Source of the DNA: Xanthoparmelia taractica
Lineage: Eukaryota; Ascomycota; Lecanoromycetes; Lecanorales; Parmeliaceae
Assembly (NCBI GenBank): GCA_033085395.1
Contig: JANQBS010000005.1
Coordinates: 186,001 to 250,000, forward strand
Length of the DNA stretch: 64,000 nucleotides
Direction of reading: 5' to 3'
Shown here: one piece after another, positions 34,254-46,343 of the stretch
How the letters are laid out: the number at the start of each line of letters is the position of its first letter
Numbering within the stretch: position 1 is the first letter of the stretch
The notes under the pieces: generated by a model
Database searches by the model: none
Seen by the model: only the letters and a program-made list of their open reading frames with translations
What the model was told of the DNA's origin: nothing
Program-made: the position numbers and the translations under genes

Positions 34254-35618
34254 GGTGCTTCAGAGAACGGCGACAAATTGATTGAGGACAGCGAAGGTGA
34301 TTGTAATTGATGGAGGGAAATCAGGGAGAGGTGGACCATGAAGAGGGCCCGTCATACTTTTACAACGATCGATGTTCAATTCTCCCAGCCTCGTTTAGTA
34401 TACCCAGATGTCATAAAAAGGACATAGCCTCCCAACCTCCATTTCTCTGGCATCATGATCGGCTTGCAGTCCATGTCCCTACGAAAGCTCTGCACCTTGG
34501 AAGGGTGCCCAGAGCACGAGTTTGAAACGGGGATGCAGCTTGAAGTCATACATGCAGTCCGCGATCTAAGGCCTGACTTGCAAATGAACTCAAGAGGACT
34601 TCAAGAGTGTTGAGAGGTTGTGCGCGTATGGTAAAAAGCAGAAAGGGAATGGAGGGTGCGGGCCGCATTCCAGCATCCCTTGCTTGCAAAAAACGTCGAG
34701 GAGTCTTCGGGTGGTGTTGTTATCGAGGAGACGAGGAAACGGGCCGTGAAATGTCTTTGAAAAGTATATGTGTGTATTAGAAGATTAGAGTAGTACAAGA
34801 ACCATCTATAAATCCGTGCTCAACATTTAATGTCCGCCACCGTGACGACAGAGACAAGGTAAAGTGCAAAGCAGATTGGTCTCATTTGCAGCCGATCATA
34901 GCGAAGCCACCAGCGTGCTTCAGCAATCATGAAAGCAAGATGGGATCAAAGGATGAGGCCCTCGCATGGGCCAAGATGAACAGCTGTAAACGCCGGGGCA
35001 GATAGCGACAATTGTGTGTGAAGTGAAGGTTGGTGCCGCTGATCGTATGCTACTTCTGTGCGTAGCTTGGATAGGACGATCATCGCTGAAAATGCGGAGT
35101 TCGGTGCGTCCGATTTCGGATGCTCAGGCTTCAATAGGCCAATGGTGGTGATTTGCCCGCTTCAACGTGTCTGCCTGCTTTCTGTGTGATCTGATTGGCG
35201 TACCCGACCAGGTCACTTGCACTTCCATCAAGGGGACCTGTAGAAAGGATGCCTTCGGAAGCGGGAAGCATTGAAGAGGTGGGGCGCCTCCCCAGTCATG
35301 GAGGTGTACGCAGTCAATTGGAGACACAGTCCGATCAGGTGGTGTCGGTTGAACAATGCCGCTGACTATATTATTCGCTGTTGGGATTCCCGTGGCAAAT
35401 CACCGACGTTAGAGTGACCCTGTTTGCCGTGCCGCCGTGCTATTTGCGTAGACCAAAATTGGGTGGAGCCAAACATGAGCCAAAGAGATGCAATAGGAAA
35501 ACCCGGTAGAGGGAAGCGTTTGACCTGTATCATTGGTCCCAGTGGCGGAAGCGGTGCGGCTAAGCTAAGTTGGAAGCCAATAATGAAGCAGGCTGGCGGG
35601 AGACCTGGTGCTAGAAAC
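34254..35618. other. Intergenic, no gene recognised
   Basis: 1.4 kb upstream of the Cys-rich gene and downstream of the small myristoyl-type gene. Short frames occur but none has codon or domain support. Confidence 0.5.
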
Positions 35619-35984
35619 CTATCGGCCTCCAGAAGTACCTTGTCCACGAGAGGAGGACGGGCCGCCAGCAGCCGATGGCGTGCTTGAAGATGACCGTGCG
35701 CCGTCAACCCCTGGTGTATCGCCTTTGTAATGATTCCAGAACCTAGCAACGGCTTGCTGTGCCAAAGCATTGTTGTCGTACCGGCTGCGGAAGTACGTGA
35801 ACACAGCGAACTCCTCTTTGCTCATCACATACCCCGAAGGCTGGGCCTGGATTCGACGCCAGATATCTCCAATACTTCTTTCGAGCACTTGGGTAACCGC
35901 TGGAGGAACTTGTCCGTTCTGATTTTCTTTGGCTATCTCGAGAGCGTTGGCCACCGTTAGTGGAGTCGAAGCCTGGCCACCCAT
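35619..35984 (-). CDS. Small protein with N-myristoylation-type start, unknown function
   Basis: From the ATG at 35984 it reads 121 residues beginning MGGQASTPLTVANALEIAKE. Gly2 and Ser6 fit the N-myristoyltransferase consensus, which is why I prefer this start to the in-frame ATG at 36038. A helical, protein-like middle (PPAVTQVLERSIGDIWRRI, then KEEFAVFTYFRSRYDNNALA) precedes a low-complexity Ser/Gly tail. I do not recognise the family. A good donor (AAG/GTACTT) near the C-terminus means the last few residues may be spliced. It is isolated in a gene-poor region. Confidence 0.5.
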   Translation of the reverse strand: MGGQASTPLTVANALEIAKENQNGQVPPAVTQVLERSIGDIWRRIQAQPSGYVMSKEEFAVFTYFRSRYDNNALAQQAVARFWNHYKGDTPGVDGARSSSSTPSAAGGPSSSRGQGTSGGR

Positions 35985-38900
35985 ATTCGTGATGAGAAAG
36001 CCGAGTAGAGAGGATGTTAAGATAACAACTGTCGACAAAGCTTGCCAAAAGAGGAAGAGAGACGAATATGTTGAAGGACTGTCGAAAGGCTAGCAAGTGA
36101 GACAGAGAGCCGTCCTATATACGAGTTGAAGAGCAAAAAAAAAAAAACAGAAACACGTAGGGATGGAAATGAGATGACCCACTAAATGTCCATCACTGAT
36201 CCAAGGCTTTGGACTCGCGTAGTAGCTTTCGGTTATGGGAAAGCATATGGCGAGGCATGTAATGGCCATGGAAGGTCAAAATCAGTCGCGTCAAGTCGAG
36301 GGAAGAAAGCAGAGGCTGCATTAGCCGTTGACAAACGGTTTACGGACGCACGCCCCATGCCTATCAGAGCCTGATACAGCGGTTGGACCCGTCTGACAGC
36401 CAGCAGGACGAGGTCCGTGCCATGTCGACGACAAAGAAAAATAATTGAATGTATGGGGAAAGGGTATGCTCAGGCGAGTATAAGGTTGGGCAGCCGAACG
36501 CGTCGAGGAGAATTCTTTTTGGGGTGCCCTGCATGATGCATGTGACAACGCTACCTGGGCAGCTTAAAGTTTGGTTCGGATAAAGGATCGAAGCCGAGTA
36601 ATAGTCTCATATCTGTAACGGTACATTGGTACAAGCTTGTAGGGAAAAGCAAAGCACCGGTGAAGTATATATGAGGAACGCGAGGTTAGTCGAGTGCAAA
36701 GGCGAGTGCTGGTTGGTGGGTCTAGGCGCGGGTTTGAGGAATTACAGCTGGCCTGATGCTTTCAGAATAGTCGGTTAGAGAAGGCAGGGTAAGATTAAAA
36801 GAGCATGGGTTCACGCCTTAGGACGCAGAAAAAAGATACTTATCTCAAGCCAATCCCCCACTGCAACCCTGGACGAGGAACTCGCGTCTTTGCATAAATG
36901 CCTCGGGGTTTTTAGGTTCTCATGAGGAGTATCAGACTTCAGGTACCACGGTTATCAATGCCTTTGAGTGTATTTATGTGGAAAGTGTCATGTGGAAACG
37001 TTTTGGAAGCGTTGTTGGTGGTGAGGGTGAAGCTGTTACTCTGGAAGCTGGAGGTTGGATTTTTCCTCTTTCGCCGAGGAGACTCCACGTGCTGCATGAT
37101 GATTTTGGCGCTATTGCGGGATTCTGCGGCATTTCCACATCACACAACAAAGAACCTATCAAATTCCCCCCTTTCACGCCCCCACTTGACCGACTCGATA
37201 TTTCTTACCCTCGAGTATCTGAGTATATGGACGCTTGTGCGGCAGGAATGCACATCAAAAATTCTAAATCATACATTTCATCCTTTTTCAACCCGGGCAC
37301 AATAAAAATGATAATCCTTAAAAAGATAATTAGATACTAAATCATAATGATAAATTAAAATAAAAAAAATTTAAAAAATTTAATCATACGCCGGTTGGAT
37401 TTCAAAATTTCAATTTCTTTTCCATGCCTGAGTTTAGAAAATTCGCTTGAAGGAATCATCTAAGGCAAAGCTAAACACCGCTCCTGGAGCAATATTCAAT
37501 ATTATTAGATTTGGGCAACATGGATTAGGGCGACTCAGCAGCAAGGTAATCAGAATAATCAAACACTTTCTAGACATTCCCTGGCCTGGTCGCTGGTGAA
37601 AAGGATCGAGATGGTCAGTGACCGAATACTAAATGTAACAAGTATTCACTTGACCGCCATTGTCGAGCTCATCCTTTGTGCAGGCTGGATGCATCGTTAC
37701 ACTCAACGTCGAAAGACATGACGGTAATTCAATAAGACTTAAATGCCCATGTTGGGTTTGCTGAAATTGAGGCTCAAGCAACTAACGTTGCTGACTATTC
37801 TACCGTCCTCGCATTCATTGGACAGTAAATCGTTGATGACTGCAGTGGGGTGGCGTGGGGCGCCGCCGTGGGGAGACCTGACAGCATTAGCTTCCCCGGG
37901 CAATCAGCCACAAGGATTATATCCGACTACTGCAGCTTAATTCAATGCACCTCTCCCCACTTGCACTGGTGCCACCACTTCCCTGAAGTACTTACCTTGA
38001 GGTAAGGTAGTCACAGGTGTCAGAGTTCCTGAGCACATTGTGAGCACGTAGCTATCCTTCCGCCACCTCGGTATCTAGCTGCTGCCGACGTTTAATTGAT
38101 TGACAAACTTGCCAATTATCATTATCACCATTAATTATCTTTAACTCCTTCTCCGTGGGCATCATTCATTTCCACGAGCCTCTCCACAAGCCAAGGCCAA
38201 AAGCTTAAAGCCTTAGAATTCTCGTATGACTGAGCCAGAAAAAAAACTATTGCGGACATTGATCGAGTGTATCAGGTAGCACACGAATCGAAACATAACC
38301 ATGGTTGTTCCTTCATGAAGCATCTCGCTACACAACGTGCCGTGTCTCATCTCTCAACCATCCTTAAATCACAAGTGTTTCTAGACAGATTGCTGTGCCT
38401 CGACAAGACAATGTTGATCGCATCATAGCTCAGTCATGGTTGGAAGTATTTCACTTTTAAGTAACGATTTGAAAGCGGCATAAAAGGACAGGAAATTGAG
38501 AAGTAAGGTTATAGGCAGTAACACCAATCAGAAAAGGAACGCTTTGACCCGTGGAGAATTTCTTATCCGCTCGCATTGGAACGAACCTCTGACTTCACAA
38601 GCAGCATCCATGATCATTGGTAGAAACTGCCTTGAACGTCAGATTACCTTGCTCTTGCGCGCATTAAAAAGCAGTCTGAATGTGCAGCTGCCAGAGTCTC
38701 GAACGCTGTACCATGCACAACCAGGTCTGACAGGAAAAGGGCCTGATTGAGGTCTGAAACCCTTAAGATACCGGGTAGGAATAGATGCCTGCTTGCTTGA
38801 ATGGAGGACTGTTCCATGAAGCCTGATAGTGAAATATCTGGTGAGCATTGTTGTTGCGGGTCGTCTTCCATAATGAAAATGCACGTGACTCAGCCTTATC

Positions 38901-39001
38901 GGCGACTCGCCACGGCCGAACCACACTCCCAGCAGCGATGAACAAGCCAAGGACGACCATCTCCATAATATCCATACTTCCATAACAGCCGCCCACCAAC
39001 C
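35985..39001. other. 3-kb gene-poor region
   Basis: No convincing gene. Frames near 36922-37340 overlap each other and lack domains. A very AT-rich patch lies at 37310-37390. An AGGTA-type inverted motif (accttgaggtaaggt) lies at 37994-38008. A non-coding transcript cannot be excluded. Confidence 0.5.
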
Positions 39002-39844
39002 ATGAACCCATTCCGGCTCCTCCGCAACTCCTCCCCCAGCCTCCGCTCCGCACTCCACCAAACCTTCAATTCAGCATCTCGAACCCGGCCACAGCGCCTT
39101 TCTCCCCTCCTCGACCTCCTGGCCCGCACACCCGCAAGCCGCCGCCCCCTCTCCAACACCCTCACCCGCGCCCCGCTCCGAAAACCTTTCTCAGCCCACA
39201 GCTCCAGACGCCCCTATTCCACGAAACCCCCCTACAACCTGACACCCTCCCCCAACACCCCCACGCCCTCTCTCTCCCTGTCCCAGCGCTTACGCAAACT
39301 GTCCCGCGAGTACGGCTGGTCGGCCTTTGGCGTCTACATGCTGCTGACTGCGCTCGATTTCCCGTTCTGCTTCGCCGCGGTGCGGTACCTAGGCACGGAC
39401 AGGATAGGACATTACGAGCACGTGGTGGTTGAGTGGGTGAAGAGTGCGATTCCAGAGTCTGTTAGGGAGGCGTGGCATAAGCGGATGTCTGGGCAAGAGG
39501 TGGCTATGGAAGGTATGGCGGGGGAGGAAACTAAGGTGGAGGGCTATGCGGTTGTGAAGGGAGATGGGGAGGTGGGGGTTGCGGGGTATGATCACGGGCT
39601 GAAAGAGGCGGAGAAGAGGAATAAGAGTGAGAGTGCTAGTGAGTTTGCTCTACCGGTTCATAGAGACTTGGGCTAATCGAAGCTGTTAGGTATCTGGACA
39701 CAGCTAGCGCTGGCGTACGCCATACATAAAAGCTTTATATTCATCAGGGTACCGCTTACGGTTGCTGTCACTCCGAAGATCGTCAAGGTGCTCAGAGGCT
39801 GGGGTTGGGATATTGGTAAGAGGAGACCCAAGGGGGTGAAATGA
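39002..39844 (+). CDS. Mitochondrial DUF1279 (FAM210-like) membrane protein
   Basis: Two exons, 39002-39638 and 39690-39844, give 263 residues. The N-terminus (MNPFRLLRNSSPSLRSAL and many Arg, no acid) is a mitochondrial presequence. The DUF1279 domain starts with REYGWSAFGVYMLLTALDFP, continues HYEHVVVEW, and after the intron finishes with SIWTQLALAYAIHKSFIFIR, VPLTVAVTPKIVKVL and RGWGWDIGK. Two membrane segments are visible. Skipping the intron would stop the protein before its conserved C-terminal half. The yeast relative Nat2 and animal FAM210 proteins are mitochondrial; the biochemical role is not settled. A hydrophilic insert (SGQEVAMEG...) separates the two halves. Confidence 0.9.
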
Positions 39845-40292
39845 TAGTGTAGCTTTATATAAAAGTTAAGATAGATAGAAGCCAGAGGTGTATGATAAAA
39901 GAAAATGACTGCCACATATCTCAGTGACGTGCTGCTCCCGGAGGGATCATAGCCGAAGGGAATCGGTCCAGTGTAGCACTAAAATTCAATCAGTACAATA
40001 TACGAAAAGTATATAGAACATTCGTCTGATCGTTGTCTGTCCGTGTGAGCATTAGACTATTGAGTTACATGAGGCTGTATCAACCTGGAATGACCTCGGA
40101 CATCTGTTCTGATTTTGTTCGATATTTCATGGGCAGTGACTCGCCAAACTCCACCACTCCACAAGGCTAATTGTCGGGAATTTTCGGATAAGAATATATC
40201 CTGGCGGGTATCTCAAGGACAAGCGCCTAAATGCGGCCACAACATAATATACAGCTCATTGGAAAAATGGAAATATCGACGATTGAACAATG
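39845..40292. terminator. Convergent 3' intergenic region
   Basis: 448 bases between the DUF1279 gene and the JmjC gene, which converge. AT-rich, with nothing distinctive. Confidence 0.4.
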
Positions 40293-43200
40293 TCAAGGTA
40301 CCGACTTCCGTGGCCTGCCCCGACCTCGAGTAGTTGGGACCTTCTTGATAGCTGAGCTCTCGAAGCCAGCAGGCAGTGACTTTCTTGGCCGGCCGGCCTT
40401 CTTATTCCGCGAAGACTCAACGATGAAGGGTGCGCTTCTTGCCGCGGCAACGATCTTGATTTTCTTTCCTGTAGAAAAAATTGACTTGGGTGCAGCCAAT
40501 AACTTGCCATCCGACTTCCTTAGAGGCTCCTCGTCACTTGAGGTCGAAGAGTCCGAACCAGATGATACGTCTTCCCGATCCGCGTCGTTTGCCCACTGAA
40601 GAGCTTTCAGCTTGGCTTTGCGATTCTCTTCTACTAGCTTCTCCGTAGATTCCACAGAATCAGTATTCGGCTCGGGTTCCTCAAAGGCAGCCTGGGCCCC
40701 TGATCCTATTCCCCCCGCGAAACTGACTCTTGATGGCCCATTTGCCTTTGGAGCTGTGGTTGCTGACCGGCTGGGAAGTAGGGAAGATTCAAGATCATTA
40801 TTGAGTTGAAGTTCGGGTGCATTTTGGGGCGGAATCGGCCGCTCTCGAGATTGGGAAGACTTTCCCCTACTCGGAAGATCATCCAATGTAAGAGATTGGT
40901 CGCCCTCGCTTCGCTGGGCTAGATACTTGGGTAACGGCCGCGGCCCTTGAGATTTGTTGACTGGCACGAAGGAGATCGTTTCCTCCTGGGCAGCCTCGGA
41001 GTCACTGGAGGGCTCTGTATATTTTACCGAGTTCGTCCTTGTACCTTTCACTGGAACCGAGGCTGTCGAGGACTTGGGACCTTTCCGCTTTCGAGTTGAG
41101 AATTCCTCGTCTAGCTCCTCTCTTGTTTTTCTCTTCTTGGGTGGTGCAGCAGGCTCCTTAGCATGAGTGACCGAGGGCAAGTCAGACTGTAACAGGATCG
41201 GCGCTTGTTTTCTAACGGCCTGGATTCCGTTTGTTGCTATGGGTTGTGGCTGCGTGGTACGGATGGCGGCTAACTTGGGTTTTGGGATTTGCAATTTGAC
41301 TCGCAGGCTCTTTCCCGTGATTGATGCTTCAGTACGGATGTACCCATCGCCCAGCCTTGCATCTTCGAGCATTTGCTCGAGCTGAGTCAGGGGAGGGGGC
41401 TCAAAACCGTTATGTCCGTCACTCTCCACTAACCCACCGACCTTTCGTTTCGGAATGTTCGGCTGAAGATAATTACTTGGTTGCTTTGATGGTGAAGACT
41501 GGGACATGGTTGGATCTGGATACTCGTACGCGATCCCATTGCTTGTGAAACCTTGGCTTTGATTGTGTTGATTGACAATGTTCGCCATCGGCGCAATATG
41601 GTAAGGATGTCGAGTTTCTGAGCTCGTATCTCTTTCATCCCTTTCCCATTCCATCTCATCATCTGATGAAGATACGCTGCTTGACCTATCTCGGACTCTG
41701 ATATGGGCTCGATCCGATGATTGGAAGCGGTGTTTGTCAGTACTTGGCTTTATCGAATCGCCATTAACGTGCGCGCTGGGCTGGTCCATACTAAGCATAG
41801 GGTCAATCGGAATTCCGTGTTCCGTGGACTCCATGCCAGGGTTGGGATGTTGGCTTTGGCCGTTGACAGGAGTGTGTTCGTCTCCATCCACGTAATTTTC
41901 GTTCAGTGCCGGATCTCTGGCTTTGGTTTGTTCCGCCGCGTCTTTTCGTCGGCTTAGTCGTCTATTTTCTTGTGGATGGTCATCTCCTGTTTTCTTGATC
42001 CATTTCCCATTCGAGACACTGAAATCGACGAGACTCTCGACGCTCCTTGGATCTGCTATTTTCCTCGTATCATGTCCAAGCATTGTACCACTGGGTTCGT
42101 ATGGTTTGAATCCGGCAGCGGTGCCACACTTGGCAACAGAACAGATTTTGAGGCAATGCGGGCACTCCCAGCTCGGATCTTCCATCACAGTCAACGGCAT
42201 CAAGTCAAACCCACGGAATAAGCTGCCATAGCCATAGTGACGGTCGCACTTGGTGCAGCGCGCCAGCTTCCAGCGCAGATCTGGGTGTTGCGAAACGTGG
42301 TCTCTTGCGTACTCCTTACCAAGCTTGTGAAATTTGCGTTTCTTTGGCTTTTTAATATTTCCTTCGTCATCAACCTCAATCTCGTCATCCGCTTTCTCGG
42401 AAACTCCAATTTCGGATAGATGCCTCTTGTCGAATGTTGTCAGCACAGGCAATGGATTTTTAGGATCACTCCATGGTCGGATCTTCAATTGCTCTTGACA
42501 AACTTGAGCCAAAGACTTTTTGCCTAAGTTCCTTCTCTCCACGTCTAACGGCTGAGGAGCCTTGTCGCTTAAACCGTTTTCGAACTTAGTGATCTGCTGT
42601 CTCCACCTTTCATGTTTCTGTACAAGCTCCTGCCAAGGGAACTGCTCCACCCATTTGTACTTCGATAGACAGCTACAGCTGCGGCCCATAGCAAAACATT
42701 CCATGCAGATGTCATAGGTATCCTCGTACCCATTCTCGTAGGTTACAATGCAGGTAGTACAGGTCAAAAATCGATTGAAGATGTTGCAACGACAATATGA
42801 GCATGTGACGAAGCTCTCGTAAGGAAGATACTGACCGCGTTTCTCGGATGGAGAAACAGGAGCCAGCATTTCAGAGAGCAGAATTTCTGTATACAGAGCG
42901 AAGAGACGTTTGAAGTCTTTCTGTAGCTGGCGTATCTTCGGACTATAGTCTATTTCCATTCGTGCCTGATGGTTTGGTGCCAATCGTCTCTGCGTATCAG
43001 CTTGCGCCAGGAGATCGGAGTATCTCATCATGGTAAAATAAACAATAGCTTTGTTCTTGTACTGCTCATCACGGCAGACGATTCTTGCTCGCGGTAGTGC
43101 CTCGTGCAGGGCCATTTCAAGGGTCTCAACCGTTGTTCGATTCCAAGCCACTTTCATAGTGAGTGTTCCACGATTCCATACTTGATGTGGAGCTAAGGGA

Positions 43201-44170
43201 GGGATAAGGACGAAGTCTCCAACTCTTTGGTCCACGATGTATGTCTTGAAGGGTGCAGCTTTCCAGGCGTTGATTTGGGCAAAATGCGACTCGACCTCGA
43301 TATCGTGGCCCAAGGTTGCTAACCAGTACTCAGACACCATGTGTCGATCATTAGTTTCCGTCATGAACCATATCGATGAACCGGGCTTCGTAGGTCTGCC
43401 GTGTCCGTCTTTCAGACCTGAAGTCTCGACCATCAAATTTTGTCCTAGACTGGCACACATCTCTCGATGAGCAGGTGTGTATGTACCCTCATGGCCGATG
43501 TAGCACATCATGTTCTCTGCTCTCATGGACGGCGGAAGGCAGCTCATCAGATCCCCTGCTCTGGCCACACCCACCCCCTTTATATCGCCTGATCCAGGCT
43601 CTTTTATCGATCCAGGCCCACCAATATCACCAATGCTTTCATTAAGGTAGAAGACGCTTGGCGGCATCTGTTCCTGTAGCTTATCGTGCCATATCTGAGG
43701 GCAGTCAATGTCTTTCAGATAAATTCTCTGACGATCGCGTTCTTTGTAATTGTATCGATTCCATTGGTCAGTGAGCTTCGACACGTTGTTAAGATAGTGA
43801 CCGATCGAGAGGGTCATGTTCTGCTGCTTGCTCAGATTGCGTGCTTGTTCGACTGAACGGCAAAGTTAGAAGCTAGATGCTTAACGTGCTGATTATGCTT
43901 ACATTTCTTCCCGCAATTGTCTTGCAACCATTGAGGTGTGAAGGTCCACTCATCCAGGCGGTGTTGGAACCCTTCCACAACGAGGGGCTTTCCTCCAAGA
44001 ATGACGTGCAGCAAGACCAGTTTGTCGAAGGCTTCTAGGCCTTGGGTCTCAATCATATCACATGATATCCTAGTCACGTACTCAAAGTTGGGAGTCTCTT
44101 CAACTAGAGAGGCAAGATCGAGATCTGGGGGAATGGGGTCAAAGGCCGCCGACGGTCGTTGAGCAACCAT
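40293..44170 (-). CDS. JmjC-domain chromatin protein with 4CXXC_R1 zinc finger and AT-hooks
   Basis: Two exons, 44170-43903 and 43852-40293, give 1275 residues. The N-terminal part reads KPLVVEGFQHRLDEW. The JmjC fold carries an apparent Fe(II) triad: His and Glu of AHREMC (about residues 218 and 220) and the His of PPLAPHQVWN (about 312), so the demethylase-type site looks intact. A first Cys cluster (CSYCRCNIF, CTTC, DICMEC, CSC) is followed by a zf-4CXXC_R1 module (LARCTKCDRHYGYGS, WECPHCLKIC, VAKCG). The C-terminal half is disordered and ends with two AT-hook cores, GRPRKS and RGRGRPRKS. This predicts a nuclear, DNA-binding 2-oxoglutarate oxygenase acting on chromatin. The histone mark or substrate cannot be inferred. 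It diverges from COQ2. Confidence 0.9.
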
Positions 44171-44941
44171 GTTGCTTGTAAAGAGGGGCCCGGATTGACT
44201 CTATGCGTATACACGACCATTCATCTCGAAAGTTGGAGGTGCGCATGCGGGATGTAAAGTGGATAGGGCGGGGCGCTCAGCACCTAGTTAGCCTAGCCAC
44301 CGTGCTCATCTCACTTACAACAACCCACGCGCAGCACCTGAGTTGAGGGTTGCTAGGCCCAGTAGTGACAGATCGCGAATGAAAGTCTCGAAATCTGAGC
44401 TGTAGAGAGACTGCCTCGTTGGCTGTTGGCTAGATGGTCGTATATTATTATGACTTGTGTATCAAAAGTTCAAACTTCAAAGTGAGCTCGGCAGAGTTTA
44501 CCTTATTTGGTCGAGGCTAGCGTGCCAAGCCTCATAAATTGGTGAACCTCTCATCTCACAATTGTCTGCTAAGGTCGTCAGAAAACCCAGCTTCATTCGG
44601 AAGTCGGACTATGTTGTTGTTGTTGTAGGTCAGGAGTACTAATAAGTTACCGGTTGAGCCTCTGTATCTAATTGATACATTCCTTTCCTTGCCCTCCGCC
44701 TGCAAAGCTTCGCGATTGAATATTGACGCGTAAACAATATCACAGCAACGTTACAGCTTAACTATCTCAAGTAGAATGCGCTGTAGTACTTAGAGTATAA
44801 AGGGGCTTCGTCTCTCTCTCTAAGTACCTTCCGAGCACTTCGACTGCGCCGGCTTTCTAGTGCCTTCATCTTGGACTCCAGAAATCTACAGACTGCAGAG
44901 AACCACAGGGTCATTGTTTAGAAATCCGGTACTGGGCGAGA
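44171..44941. promoter_or_regulatory. Divergent promoter JmjC gene / COQ2
   Basis: This 771-base gap lies between outward-facing genes. A 'gttgttgttgttg' run occurs near 44613, and pyrimidine-rich sequence precedes COQ2. Confidence 0.5.
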
Positions 44942-46207
44942 ATGTTGGCTACGGGTGGATGGCACCAGTTGAAGGCAATGAGACGATGCGTCTCTCGGCG
45001 TAACATCCTCGTTTCGAGCAAACCACAACTCAGCAGGAACCGATGCCTGTATTTCTCAGCGTCTAGAATCATAGAGGAATCTGGTTCGACACCAAGACAT
45101 TTTACAGCTTTTGCAAGGCAGCCCCGGGCCGATACAGCTTCGGTTGCGAAATTGGCTGATCTACCGCCGATACAACATGCGAAGATTTCCACAGCCCTTC
45201 ATTGTGAAGCTGTACCCTCTTCTGCAACTGCCTTACCAATCTACGAAGCTCCTCAGACGGGCTTCATCTCTTACCTGCCTCGGACCTGGATACCATATGC
45301 GGAGCTAATGCGTCTTGACAAGCCAGCCGGAACATATTACCTTTTCTTTCCATGTCTCTTCTCAACGCTTCTAGCAGCCTCTTACACAGCATCGGGTCTC
45401 CTCCCCGTATTAACCACTACTTTGTGCTTCTTCAGCGGTGCGCTGATAATGCGTGGTGCCGGTTGCACCATTAATGACCTCTGGGATCGCAATCTGGACC
45501 CTCATGTGGCCCGTACGCGTCTTCGGCCAATAGCTCGCGGTGCAGTCACACCTTTTAAGGCTTTGACCTTCACTGGTTTTCAACTCTTAGCAGGTCTAGG
45601 TGTGCTCTTGCAGTTTCCGCCATCGTGTCTCTATTACGGCATACCCAGTCTCTTGCTGGTTGCCACCTATCCTCTTGCCAAAAGAGTCACACACTACCCT
45701 CAATTCGTGTTGGGGCTAACCTTCTCCTGGGGTGCGTTTATGGGATTCCCAGCGTTGGGGGTGGATCTGCTGGCGGACGCTGCAGCGCTCAAAGCCGTGG
45801 CGGCACTCTATGCAAGTTGCGTTTCTTGGACCGTATTGTATGATATGATCTATGCCCACATGGATATCAGAGATGATGCCAAAGCGGGCATTAAAAGCAT
45901 CGCTCTACGACACGAGAAAGACACAAAGGCTGTCTTGTCCGGCCTGGCACTTGTGCAGGTTGGCTTGCTGGCCGCTGCTGGAAGTGCTGCAGGTTCAGGT
46001 CCAGTCTTCTTCATAGGTAGCTGTGGCTCTGCAGCTGCTACGTTAGGCTTGATGATATGGAAAGTAAGGCTAAAAGAAGTAGGCAACTGTTGGTGGTGGT
46101 TCAGAAACGGAGCATGGTTGACTGGAGGGGGAATTGCAAGTGGGATGCTGGCGGAATATGTGATTAATTCCGAACAGAAAACAGAAGCGACTGGCTCTGA
46201 TAGCTAG
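44942..46207 (+). CDS. COQ2: 4-hydroxybenzoate polyprenyltransferase, ubiquinone synthesis
   Basis: A single exon of 421 residues. An Arg/Ser-rich N-terminus of about 45 residues serves as mitochondrial presequence. The UbiA-family membrane core has both prenyl-diphosphate/Mg sites: NDLWDRNLD (residues 178-186) and DIRDD (308-312, in MDIRDDAKAGIKSIALR). It also has RLDKPAGTYYLFFP and RTRLRPIARG, the classic COQ2 signatures, and about eight membrane segments. The enzyme joins the polyprenyl tail to 4-hydroxybenzoate in the inner mitochondrial membrane, the first committed step in ubiquinone assembly. A second in-frame ATG twelve codons on (MRRCVSRRN) is an equally good presequence start. Confidence 0.97.
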   Translation: MLATGGWHQLKAMRRCVSRRNILVSSKPQLSRNRCLYFSASRIIEESGSTPRHFTAFARQPRADTASVAKLADLPPIQHAKISTALHCEAVPSSATALPIYEAPQTGFISYLPRTWIPYAELMRLDKPAGTYYLFFPCLFSTLLAASYTASGLLPVLTTTLCFFSGALIMRGAGCTINDLWDRNLDPHVARTRLRPIARGAVTPFKALTFTGFQLLAGLGVLLQFPPSCLYYGIPSLLLVATYPLAKRVTHYPQFVLGLTFSWGAFMGFPALGVDLLADAAALKAVAALYASCVSWTVLYDMIYAHMDIRDDAKAGIKSIALRHEKDTKAVLSGLALVQVGLLAAAGSAAGSGPVFFIGSCGSAAATLGLMIWKVRLKEVGNCWWWFRNGAWLTGGGIASGMLAEYVINSEQKTEATGSDS

Positions 46208-46343
46208 TCCGCATGCGAAATCGGTAGTTGCTACCACTTTTTGCGGCCAATCAACAAAGACGGGGCCGCATGGTGTTTCCAAGTTTCAGCCAGATATTCC
46301 ACCTCTATCGTCGCTCTTTACATGCAGTGCGTTATACGTATCT

